Source: DATKUK01 sp035530655 (GTDB taxonomy: Bacteria; Planctomycetota; Phycisphaerae; UBA1845; DATKUK01). From it: 64,000 bases of DNA. The position numbers and the translations under genes were made by a program. Numbering within the stretch: position 1 is the first letter of the stretch; the number at the start of each line of letters is the position of its first letter. Shown in pieces: positions 26,394-34,384 of this stretch. The notes below the pieces were generated by a model. That model was not told the DNA's origin, made no database searches, and saw only the letters and a list, made by a program, of their open reading frames with translations. The stretch lies in assembly GCA_035530655.1 (NCBI GenBank), contig DATKUK010000080.1, forward strand, positions 1-64,000. The letters run 5' to 3'.

Positions 26394-26522
26394 GCGCTCA
26401 CCTGCCCGCCGTTGGCCGCAACGATGCATTATACATCGCGACCTCGCCGCAGCGGGTGTACGCCAAGTCCTCTCGGGCCGCCTTGGTCCGGCCGAGCGGC
26501 CGGGCGCCCGCGCCGCGGGCGG

Positions 26523-28034
26523 CTAGGAGGGAGGCGACTCTTGTTGGATCGCGCTTCGAATCCGCTCAACCACCGAGGTCGTGGAGTAGGTGGCGCCTTC
26601 CCGCTCGACCATCGGCGCCAGCACGACACGGCCACCCTGGGCTTCTATGATCTCACGTCCCACCACGCCCTCCATGCCCCATTGGGCGCCCTTGACCAGT
26701 ATGTCCGGGCGGATGGCCCGCATGAGCCCGGTCGGGTCGCCGTCGTCGAAGATGCAGATGAAGTCCACCGCCTGCAAACCGCTGAGCATGCGGGCCCGCT
26801 CGTACTGATTGAAGATGGGTCGGCCGGAGCCCTTGCTGAGCGAGCGGACAGACTGGTCGGAATCCAGTCCGACGATCACCACGTCGCCCTGTCGGCTGCA
26901 GAACTCGAAGTAGTCGATGTGCCCCGGGTGCAGGACGTCGAAGCATCCGTTCGTGAAGACAACGGTGCGCCCCTGGTGTCGCAGCGCTTTCAACTCGACC
27001 AACAATTCGTCGAGGGTGCGGAGTTTGGCTGCGGGCCTACGCTGTCTGGCCAGAAGCTGCGAGACCACCTCTTCGCGCGTGATCGGGACGCAGCCGAACC
27101 GCTGTACCTCCAGGCCCGCGGCGACGTTGGCGAGTTCCACGGCGTCGAGCCAAGGGGCCTTGGCTGCAATGACGGCGGCGAGCCCGGCTGCGAATACCTC
27201 GCCGGCCCCCGTGTTGTCGTACACGTTCTGCGGTGTGGTGGGCACGTGTTCGGGCTGTCGGTCGCGCTCGACCAGCAACGCGCCTTCGCGGTCGAGCGTG
27301 ACAACTAGCGCGCCGAGCCCGAGGTCGCCGACCAGCCTCGCAGCGGCCTCGCCCAGTTGCGCGATGCCGTCGAGGCTTTGCCCAGCAAGCCGTTGGATTT
27401 CGGTTCGGTTCAGTACCACGCCGGTCGCCCCGGCCAGCGCCTTGGGATCGCAGTCGGCCGACGGATCGACCAGGACCGGCCTGCCCGCGTCGGTGGCGGC
27501 TGCGATAACCTGCTCAGCCAACGGGCCCTCCACGACCCCGCAGCCGGAGTCCGTCAGACAGACTGCCTCGACGCTGCCGGTGGCGTGGCGAACAGCCTCG
27601 ACAAGCTGTGCGCGGGATTCGGGGTCAAGCGGTCGACGATGGACCTGATCGACGCGAATGAGCTGTTGCCGGTGTCGATGCTGGGCGAGCCCTACGAGCC
27701 TGGTTCGCTGGTCGGTAGGGCGCTGCGACGCACCGATCAGCCCGTCGACGTTGCAGCCAGACGACTTGAGCAGCTTTCCCAGCCGTCGTCCAGGCCCGTC
27801 GGCCCCGACCACGCCGCAGCAGATCACCCGCACTCCAAGGGCAGCCAGCGCCGCTGAGGTAGCGCCGGCTCCGCCCGGCCGGTCATCCTGACTGACGACT
27901 TTCAGCACTGGCACGGGGGCTTCGGGGCTGACGCGTTCGGCGTCGCCGACCATGTAGCTGTCCAGCAGAAAATCCCCGATGACCAGCACCCGCAGGCGGT
28001 TGAAGGCATCCAACAAGTCTATTAGGGTATTCCC
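26523..28034 (-). CDS. hldE: Bifunctional heptose-7-phosphate kinase / heptose-1-phosphate adenylyltransferase
   Basis: About 503 residues, with two domains. Residues 1-330 are a PfkB-type sugar kinase (VLVIGDFLLDSYMVGDAERVS, PGGAGAT, and DNTGAGEVFAAGLA with the catalytic Asp). Residues about 370-503 are a nucleotidyltransferase (FTNGCFDVLHPGHIDYFEFC, FDDGDPTGLMRAIRPD). This is the HldE layout for ADP-heptose synthesis and implies a heptose-containing outer-membrane glycan. The TTG at 28034 with GGAG nine bases upstream gives the family's usual short N-terminus; an ATG at 28175 would add 47 untypical residues. Confidence 0.93.
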   Translation of the reverse strand, partial: GNTLIDLLDAFNRLRVLVIGDFLLDSYMVGDAERVSPEAPVPVLKVVSQDDRPGGAGATSAALAALGVRVICCGVVGADGPGRRLGKLLKSSGCNVDGLIGASQRPTDQRTRLVGLAQHRHRQQLIRVDQVHRRPLDPESRAQLVEAVRHATGSVEAVCLTDSGCGVVEGPLAEQVIAAATDAGRPVLVDPSADCDPKALAGATGVVLNRTEIQRLAGQSLDGIAQLGEAAARLVGDLGLGALVVTLDREGALLVERDRQPEHVPTTPQNVYDNTGAGEVFAAGLAAVIAAKAPWLDAVELANVAAGLEVQRFGCVPITREEVVSQLLARQRRPAAKLRTLDELLVELKALRHQGRTVVFTNGCFDVLHPGHIDYFEFCSRQGDVVIVGLDSDQSVRSLSKGSGRPIFNQYERARMLSGLQAVDFICIFDDGDPTGLMRAIRPDILVKGAQWGMEGVVGREIIEAQGGRVVLAPMVEREGATYSTTSVVERIRSAIQQESPPS

Positions 28035-28272
28035 CAAGACTGGCGGCTCCAACGACAGGGTCGGGGGCACGACCCAGGCGATGGTAGGGCGGTTTTTCAG
28101 TGCTGTCAACAGATTCGTGCGGTAGCTGCGCAAGCAGGCAGCTAAAGTTCCCAACTCTGATAGACCGATAACCACAACAGGGTTGAGGACGTTATCGGCC
28201 TTTGGGGCGTAGACTAGGGGCGGACGTGGTTCACTTCAGGTCTTGGACTTCGGGGGCAACGAGGGACGTTTT

Positions 28273-29490
28273 ATGAGGACCATCGCCATCGCGAACCAGA
28301 AGGGCGGCTGTGGCAAGACGACGGTCGCTATCAACCTGTCGGCAACACTGGCAAGGGAGGGTCAGCGCGTACTTCTGGTGGATATGGACCCGCAGGGTCA
28401 TTGCGCCCTCGGGTTGGCCGTCCCGGAAGAGCAGCTCGAACTGACCATCGCCGACGTACTGATGGGTACCGACTCAGGCGAGCAGGTCGAGTTGAACCGG
28501 ATCATCTGGCAGATCGCCACGAACTTCGACCTGGCGCCGTCGCGGATCGACCTGGCCGGTTTCGAGCAACGGATGGCCGGCGCGGACGATCGCGACCTGC
28601 GTCTCAAGAACACCTTGGCGGGCGTCGCCGAACAGTATGACGTGGTCGTGATCGACTGCCCGCCGCACGTCGGTCTGCTGACGTTCAATGCGCTGCGGGC
28701 AGCCGGCGAGGTGATCGTGCCCGTGGACACGGGTTACTTCTCGCTGCACGGTCTGGGCCGCCAGTTGGAGACGATCGAGCACATCCGGCGCGAGGTGGAT
28801 CAGGACTTGGTCGTCAAGGTCGTGGCCAATCTCTACGACGTGCGCACCAAGCTCGGGCGGGAGATGCTGGCCGAACTGCGGAAGCGCCACGGGAAGGTCA
28901 TGTTCGAGACGTTTGTCAACTTCAACACGAAGTTGAAGGAGGCGGTCAGCCTGGGCCAGGCGATCACCGAGTACGATCCGTCGAGCATGGGTATGCGTGA
29001 CTTCACAAAACTGGCGCGGGAGATGCTGGGGCACGAGGCCGCGGCGGCGGCGGCGCGTCCCGCGGTCAAGGAGCTTCCAGCCGGGATACTGGATCGGGCC
29101 AATGAACTGGCCGCCAAGGCCGAGCAACTGCTGGCGACCTCTGCTCCGCTGGTGGGCGGTGAGAACATTCCGTCGGCCCCGGCGACCGACGAGGAGATCC
29201 AGCAGCGCATCGACCGGATCTACGGCGTCCGTCGTACCCCGGAGGGGGTCGAGTTCAGCACGCACGCGCCTGGGGCGAGCGAGGTGATGCTCGCCGGCGA
29301 CTTCAACGATTGGCAGCCCGAGCGGATGACCGAACGAGGCGAGCATGATTTCGCCGCGTTGCTGTCGCTCGAGCCGGGTAGGTATCAGTACCGCCTGGTG
29401 GTCGACGGGCGGTGGCAGCAGGATCCCTGCAACCGTACGGTGGAGACCAACCCGTACGGGGAACTCAACAGCGTTGTCGAGGTCGATTGA
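28273..29490 (+). CDS. ParA-family ATPase fused to a C-terminal CBM48/AMPK-beta-like domain
   Basis: The 405-residue product has a deviant Walker A (NQKGGCGKTT), VLLVDMDPQGH and VVIDCPPH of the ParA/Soj/MinD superfamily in residues 1-260. After an Ala-rich linker, residues about 322-405 are a glycogen-binding-type E-set domain (EVMLAGDFNDWQPERM, then PGRYQYRLVVDGRW and DPCNR). The ATG at 28273 is preceded by GAGGGA. ParA proteins form gradients on DNA or membranes; the added domain could tether it to a glucan or to a protein. The stop overlaps the next start. Confidence 0.88.
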   Translation: MRTIAIANQKGGCGKTTVAINLSATLAREGQRVLLVDMDPQGHCALGLAVPEEQLELTIADVLMGTDSGEQVELNRIIWQIATNFDLAPSRIDLAGFEQRMAGADDRDLRLKNTLAGVAEQYDVVVIDCPPHVGLLTFNALRAAGEVIVPVDTGYFSLHGLGRQLETIEHIRREVDQDLVVKVVANLYDVRTKLGREMLAELRKRHGKVMFETFVNFNTKLKEAVSLGQAITEYDPSSMGMRDFTKLAREMLGHEAAAAAARPAVKELPAGILDRANELAAKAEQLLATSAPLVGGENIPSAPATDEEIQQRIDRIYGVRRTPEGVEFSTHAPGASEVMLAGDFNDWQPERMTERGEHDFAALLSLEPGRYQYRLVVDGRWQQDPCNRTVETNPYGELNSVVEVD

Positions 29491-30905
29491 TGCCGGTGCG
29501 ACCGGGTCATGGCGGCAAGAGCATAGCCGACATCGCCCATCTGTACCTTTCGGGGGCGAAGAATGATCCTGCCGCGGACGCATCGGCAGGCGGCGACGGG
29601 CAGCGGCCTGCTCTGCGCCTGGCTGGCGCAGTTGAACCAGCGAACGGCGCTGACTGTGTGGATGTGGTGGCGGTGGTCTGGGAGCATTTGGGGGCGGCTG
29701 CCACCAATGGCGCCCATGTATACGCGGAGCACCTTGCCCGGGCGGGTAAGAGAGTAGCGTTGTTGACGGTCGACGCGGCTGGGGCGGCGCTTCGAGTTTT
29801 GCACCGTACCGACGAGGCGCCGCTCCACACGTCGAAGGGCGCCGTCGAAGAGGGACTGACCGACCCGGAACATCTCGACTGCCTGGTTGGCGTGGTGGAC
29901 CGTTTGGTCCTGCGGGTAGGGGGATCGGCCAGCCAGCACGCCGGCGCGCTGGCGGAAGGGGCGGGCAGCGTTTGCGTGCTGGGCCGCTGCGACGCCAACG
30001 CCTTGACGTTGAGCTACCAGGCGCTCAAGGCCACTGTCCAGCGCTATCCCGACAAAAAGGTGTCGGTGTTCCTGCTGGATGCGGTCTCGGTCCAGGAGGC
30101 AGAAGAAGCCGCGCGGAAACTCACCGACCTGGGTGAGCGGTTCCTGGGTCGACGGCTGGCCTGCGAAGGCTGGTCTTTGCGCAATGGGGCGGTCGATTCG
30201 CGGATGATCCAGCATTGTGAAGCCACCGACGGGCAGTGGGCGCAACGGTGGATCGAGAAGCTGGGTCACTTTGTGGCGCGGTCGCGGTCGGCGTCGAATG
30301 GCGGCCATCTAAACGATGGTGTGGTCGCAGTCGCATCGAGTGGGCAGGAGAAAAGCGCGGCGGCTGGGGATGGGCCGTCCGCGCCGGGCCAGGCTGCCGA
30401 AGGGCCCGAAGAAAGTCCATCGCAGGCAGACGCGGCATCGGGCAACGGGGTGACGACCCTGGAGCCGGTCGACCGTCCCATTGCGTCGGCGGAGGACCTT
30501 TACCGGTTCGTATGCAGTCGGGTCCGAGGGATCGAAGCCGGCCGGGAGGACACGGTGCTCAACGTGGCCTGTGCACCAGCCGGCCAACTCGCCCGTGTGG
30601 TGGTCACCCGGGATGGCTGGCGTATCGCAACAGTGTCCGTCTGCGGAGACGGCGGTGCGGCCGTGCAGACGGCTCGCGAGGCCCTGGACTGGGCCGATCA
30701 GGTACTCAGCCAGCCGCCGGCGCGGGGGCGCCAAATCGTGGTCGCATGCACGCACGGCGGTCTCGAGGCGAAAGTACAGGCCGAGAGGGTGGGGCTGCCG
30801 GCACGGGTGGTCCAGGTGCGTCACTTCTCGCTGGGTTCGCGACTGGGGGTTCTTGTGGATGATTGGAGTTGCGGGGCGTTGGGCGTCGATCCGACCTTTC
30901 GCTGA
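29490..30905 (+). CDS. Partner protein translationally coupled to ParA-CBM48
   Basis: The 471-residue protein starts at an ATG overlapping the ParA stop (TGATG). The N-terminal KSIADIAHLYLSG and VVWEHLGAAATNGAHVYAEHLARAGKRVALLTVDAAG resemble a degenerate P-loop ATPase without a functional Walker A. A low-complexity Ser/Ala/Gly linker (about 285-330) separates a C-terminal part with LARVVVTRDGWRIATVSVCGDGG. I recognise no full domain. Coupling argues that the two proteins work together. The last 85 bases overlap the convergent RNase Z-like gene. Confidence 0.7.
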   Translation: MPVRPGHGGKSIADIAHLYLSGAKNDPAADASAGGDGQRPALRLAGAVEPANGADCVDVVAVVWEHLGAAATNGAHVYAEHLARAGKRVALLTVDAAGAALRVLHRTDEAPLHTSKGAVEEGLTDPEHLDCLVGVVDRLVLRVGGSASQHAGALAEGAGSVCVLGRCDANALTLSYQALKATVQRYPDKKVSVFLLDAVSVQEAEEAARKLTDLGERFLGRRLACEGWSLRNGAVDSRMIQHCEATDGQWAQRWIEKLGHFVARSRSASNGGHLNDGVVAVASSGQEKSAAAGDGPSAPGQAAEGPEESPSQADAASGNGVTTLEPVDRPIASAEDLYRFVCSRVRGIEAGREDTVLNVACAPAGQLARVVVTRDGWRIATVSVCGDGGAAVQTAREALDWADQVLSQPPARGRQIVVACTHGGLEAKVQAERVGLPARVVQVRHFSLGSRLGVLVDDWSCGALGVDPTFR

Positions 30906-31738
30906 CGATCCATCAAGAAGTGTATCTTGCCCATAATCTGGTCCGGCAGGATTTTGCCGAGAAGCTTTTTGGCATGCCGCAGGCTCGTTCGGCGCGTCAG
31001 GTGGGCCAGCAGGATGGCTTTGTTATCGAGCCGGCTGAGGATTCCGGGCAGGTCGGCGGCGTGGAGATGATAGCCGGCGCGGGCCCGCCGGACGTGGTCG
31101 GGCTCGAAGAAAGTGCACTCGAGCACCAGCACCTTGGCGCTGCGGACGTGAGGCAGGTCGAAGAAGTCGCCCTTGGCGGTATCGCCGCAGAACGCCACCA
31201 GCGGCACCTCCAGCGGATATTGAATCTGCACGCCTTTGTTCTTGAGGGCTACCAGCTCGTGCTGCGGCTTGCCGAGCAGCTCGGGCTTGAGCTTGTGGCG
31301 GAGTTCGATCAGGCCGAAACCCAGCGAGGGACATCCGTGATTGACCGCAAACGCCCTTACGAACAGGCCTTTGCGCAACGTGTAGTCCTGCCCGGGTTCG
31401 AGCCCAACGATGTTGGCCGGCGAGGGATGGCCCTCCATGGCGGCCCAACCGGCCATGATAGCCTTGGCGGGCCCGACCAGTGGGGTCGGCATGAGCATGG
31501 TGCCCGGGGCGGCGCCGACGAAGGCCCGCTGGCTGAAGTAGTAGGCCAGCCCCGCTGCATGATCCATGTGGCCATGGCTTAGCAGGACGTGGTCCAGGGC
31601 GACGATCTCGCGCGGGGCCCGGCCGACGTCGAAGCAGACGTTCAGCTCGGGCAGGCCCACCACCGTCTCCTCGCCTGCCAGCGAGAAGCCGACGAACTTG
31701 ATGCCTTCGACGGTGAGCTGGTTCAGTCGTGACGCCAT
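30821..31738 (-). CDS. RNase Z-like metallo-beta-lactamase protein
   Basis: The 305-residue MBL protein has HVLLSHGHMDHAAGL (full metal motif), VNHGCPSLGFGLIE and AFCGDTAKGDFFDLP, as in tRNase Z/ElaC-type enzymes that trim tRNA 3' ends. The RNase Z exosite is not clearly visible, so a different phosphodiesterase is possible. The start is placed at the ATG at 31738; a GTG at 31750 is equally possible. The final 28 residues overlap the convergent upstream gene and look disordered. Confidence 0.8.
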   Translation of the reverse strand: MASRLNQLTVEGIKFVGFSLAGEETVVGLPELNVCFDVGRAPREIVALDHVLLSHGHMDHAAGLAYYFSQRAFVGAAPGTMLMPTPLVGPAKAIMAGWAAMEGHPSPANIVGLEPGQDYTLRKGLFVRAFAVNHGCPSLGFGLIELRHKLKPELLGKPQHELVALKNKGVQIQYPLEVPLVAFCGDTAKGDFFDLPHVRSAKVLVLECTFFEPDHVRRARAGYHLHAADLPGILSRLDNKAILLAHLTRRTSLRHAKKLLGKILPDQIMGKIHFLMDRQRKVGSTPNAPQLQSSTRTPSREPSEK

Positions 31739-31917
31739 GGCTCCCGGCACGTTATCAGTATTGCCACAGCGGACCCCGCCGGGCGGTTGCGGCTTGACAC
31801 TCTACATGTGGCCTCTTAGCTTTTCAACGGCTCCTGAATGGTGCGTATCGGGGTGGATGGGCCAGGTCGGTTGGTTGGGGGGAGGTATTGTCGGGCGCGT
31901 CGTATGGAAGCGAGGCT

Positions 31918-32433
31918 ATGCGCTGTCCATTCTGCCGTGTTGACGACGATCGGGTGATCGACTCGCGGGCCAGCGAGGGTGGCAGCGTGGTCCGCCGCCG
32001 TCGGCAGTGCAACGCCTGCGGCAAGCGGTTCACCACCTATGAGCGGATCGAGGAGGCGATCAAGCTGGCGGTGATCAAGCGTGACGGCACGCGCCTGCCG
32101 TACGACCGGCGGAAGATTTTGGCGGGCTTGCAGCGTGCGTGCTGGAAGCGGCCGGTGGGCACGCCGGCGCTGGAGGCGCTGGCCGACCACGTGGAGGAGG
32201 AGATCTTCCGGCGGTTCGACCGCGAGGTGCCCAGTCACTTCATCGGCGAGCAGTGCGCCAAGAGGCTGCGGCGGCTGGATCAGGTGGCCTACGTGCGGTT
32301 CGCCAGCGTGTATCATCAGTTCAAGGACGTGGGGCAGTTCATCGACGAAGCCAAACAGGTCCTCGAATCATCACGCGAGGAGACGCCCGGTCAGGGCGGC
32401 CTGTTCGATCAGGGGGCGGAAGGCGAGCAGTGA
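31918..32433 (+). CDS. nrdR: Transcriptional repressor NrdR
   Basis: The 171-residue protein has an N-terminal zinc ribbon (MRCPFCRVDDDRVIDSR, then CNACGKRFTTYER) and an ATP-cone (VIKRDGTRLPYDRRKILAGL). This is the complete NrdR architecture; it represses ribonucleotide reductase genes according to dATP/ATP. The ATG at 31918 is internal to the longer frame but is the canonical start. A C-terminal tail of about 20 residues extends beyond the ATP-cone. Confidence 0.97.
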   Translation: MRCPFCRVDDDRVIDSRASEGGSVVRRRRQCNACGKRFTTYERIEEAIKLAVIKRDGTRLPYDRRKILAGLQRACWKRPVGTPALEALADHVEEEIFRRFDREVPSHFIGEQCAKRLRRLDQVAYVRFASVYHQFKDVGQFIDEAKQVLESSREETPGQGGLFDQGAEGEQ

Positions 32434-32852
32434 GGGCCGATTGATGGGCGCTGCGATCCGGGGTCAGTTTTTGTGGGGCAGGCTTTCCACACCTCGGGGG
32501 CATAGTCCGCAAGCTGCATGCCCACGTCTTACAAAGGCGTGATGACCCCTTGCGGGCGGCTTTTCCACAGGTCATAATTAGGATGTAGGCAAGAGCGGCG
32601 ATTTGCAGTTCAGGTATGGGGATCGAATAAGCCTGGGGCAAGGCCCGCGAGGCGCGAATGGGAAGCTTCCCCCGTAGGTGGCGGGCGTCCTTTTGGGAAG
32701 GTGCTGCTGCAATCGCGGATGGATCAGCAAGCCCCGCTTGAGCGGACGGGTGCGCCCTTGGGTAATCGCATGGCGCGCCTTGCGGCACGCTCCGAGTGGT
32801 GCATAAACTGTTGTGTAGGCGCTGTTGTTGGGGCAAGTGGAGATTGGGAACG
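32434..32852. other. Non-coding stretch before the TGT-like island
   Basis: About 420 bases with no gene I can support. It holds a DnaA-box-like TTTTCCACA near 32560, a similar CTTTCCACA near 32488, and the 12-base palindrome GGGAAGCTTCCC near 32661. Base composition drifts to less GC-rich towards the right, where the island starts. No tRNA or known RNA family was recognised. Confidence 0.45.
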
Positions 32853-33446
32853 ATGCAAGCCGGGGCAAGACGCATCGACAATCGTCGGGATATACTACTG
32901 TTGCTTCTGTATTCACCGGGGCGAACGGACGAAGTAAATGAACCTATCGTGGGGCGCACGCGTTTTATGAAGATGCTCTATTTGTTCAAAGAGGAAGCCC
33001 TCACGCATTTCCGCAAGGGCACGAGCATCGATAGCGAGAGTTTTTACCAGTTTTTCCCGTGGCACTTTGGCCCCTTCTCGCGGGATGTCTACGATGATCT
33101 AATGTTCTTTGAACTGCGCGGCTTTGTGAAGCCACAAGATTCGGAGGAAGAAACGCTCCCTGAATCTGCCGCCGAGTGGGAGGAGTGGGTTGCCCTTTCG
33201 CGCTCAGATACGGGCGAAAGTCCTGTCACCGAATATGATGAGCAGACGTTTCGCCTTACGAAGAGGGGCGCAGATTTCGCCGCGGATCTGTATGCAAGTC
33301 TGACCGGGGAGCAAAAGCGCCTCTTACGGGAGTTCAAAGGGCGTCTGCAGACCGTACCGCTTCGGGCACTTCTGCGGTACGTATACGAGAATTATGAGGG
33401 AATGACTGCCAAGTCGAAGATCAGGGAGGAGGTGGTAGGCGGTTAG
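32853..33446 (+). CDS. Panacea/YwgA-like (SocA-type) protein
   Basis: The 197-residue protein starts at the ATG at 32853 after GGAGATTGGG. GRTRFMKMLYLFKEEA followed by FYQFFPWHFGPFSRDVYDDL and FELRGFV is the pattern of YwgA/DUF4065 'Panacea' proteins: a small helical domain used in antitoxins and proteolytic adaptors. Central acidic region, then TFRLTKRGADFAADLYASL. Probably a regulatory or antitoxin-like component of the four-gene island. Confidence 0.6.
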   Translation: MQAGARRIDNRRDILLLLLYSPGRTDEVNEPIVGRTRFMKMLYLFKEEALTHFRKGTSIDSESFYQFFPWHFGPFSRDVYDDLMFFELRGFVKPQDSEEETLPESAAEWEEWVALSRSDTGESPVTEYDEQTFRLTKRGADFAADLYASLTGEQKRLLREFKGRLQTVPLRALLRYVYENYEGMTAKSKIREEVVGG

Positions 33447-33450
33447 TAAT

Positions 33451-33966
33451 GTACCTGACTCAGTATGGCCTTCGCTTGTCGCTTCGGCGATTCCAATCGT
33501 ACTCGGCGCTGCCGTGACCTACCTTCGGCCTTTCGTTGAATCGCAGAAGGACCTCCGGTCGCGTATCAGACTGCGCCGCGAGGCGTTGTTGGAGCAGTTG
33601 GCTGGCACGCACACCAAACTACTTCAGCATGTCCGGCGCATAGCGTCTGAGGATCGCTACGCTATGCTTCGTGGCGATGGCAAGGAAAACCCGGACCTCG
33701 TTGGCGAACTAACTCGGGAGACGTTCCGATTGTTCACCGTCTTTCATCATTTGGAACTCCTGAAAAGAGTGGTTCGACTTGCCTATACAGGACTCTTGAT
33801 CACCGTGTGCATTGGCATAGTCGGTGCGCTATTGGCATGGCTACAGATTCAGGCGCGCACATGGGTTCTGATGGTCGGCATCGTCCTTGTAGTTGTGCAA
33901 ATCGCACTTATTGCCCTGCTCTATTGGTCATCGTGCCGACTCGAAACATATGAAGACGTTACATAG
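33451..33966 (+). CDS. Membrane protein of the TGT-like island
   Basis: The first orthodox start is the GTG at 33514 (150 residues), but the frame is open from 33439, and upstream codons encode PSLVASAIPIVLGAAVTYLR, a good membrane helix, so translation probably begins earlier at an unusual codon. Then comes a charged coiled segment (KDLRSRIRLRREALLEQL) and two more membrane helices (about 90-115 and 118-140 from the GTG). I recognise no family. Adjacent to the nuclease gene (four-base gap), so likely in the same operon. Confidence 0.6.
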   Translation, partial: VPDSVWPSLVASAIPIVLGAAVTYLRPFVESQKDLRSRIRLRREALLEQLAGTHTKLLQHVRRIASEDRYAMLRGDGKENPDLVGELTRETFRLFTVFHHLELLKRVVRLAYTGLLITVCIGIVGALLAWLQIQARTWVLMVGIVLVVVQIALIALLYWSSCRLETYEDVT

Positions 33967-33970
33967 CACA

Positions 33971-34384
33971 ATGAGCGAACCGGGCGAGGCGCACATTATC
34001 AGGTCTCTGATTCAGTTTCTCCGAGGCGAGGGCTACCGCGTACGCCTCGAGGTGCCTAACATGGGCCAAAGCGCGGATCTTGTCGCGACCCGGAGTCGAT
34101 GGGTAACCTTTGTGGAGGCGAAGCGGCGGGACTGGCGACGAGCTATGGAACAATGCCGAGCTCACGAGCCGGTCGCTGATTTCATCTGCATCGCGCTGTC
34201 ACTTGGCAAACTCTCGGATACGTTGTTGGGCGAGGTACGGGAATGTGGATACGGGCTCATCCAATGTGACGCTGAAACCCTATCGTGCCAGTGGGTTGTC
34301 GAGCCAACGCGTAATGGGAAGGTGTGGGGACCGCAGCGGCGCCGCGTTGCGATCGCGATGAGGGCAATCGAGTATGCAGATTGA
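33971..34384 (+). CDS. PD-(D/E)XK-like nuclease
   Basis: The 137-residue protein starts at the ATG at 33971. SADLVATRSRWVTFVEAKRR has the Asp...Glu-x-Lys arrangement of PD-(D/E)XK nucleases, followed by RRAMEQCRAH and a beta-rich C-terminus. Small stand-alone members of this fold act in restriction and repair. The end overlaps the next start by 11 bases, which implies co-translation with the TGT-like protein. Confidence 0.6.
   Translation: MSEPGEAHIIRSLIQFLRGEGYRVRLEVPNMGQSADLVATRSRWVTFVEAKRRDWRRAMEQCRAHEPVADFICIALSLGKLSDTLLGEVRECGYGLIQCDAETLSCQWVVEPTRNGKVWGPQRRRVAIAMRAIEYAD

Noticed and set aside
32560..32570. DnaA-box-like TTTTCCACA
   Set aside because: Only two loose matches, no dnaA/dnaN genes nearby, and no clustering; not an origin.
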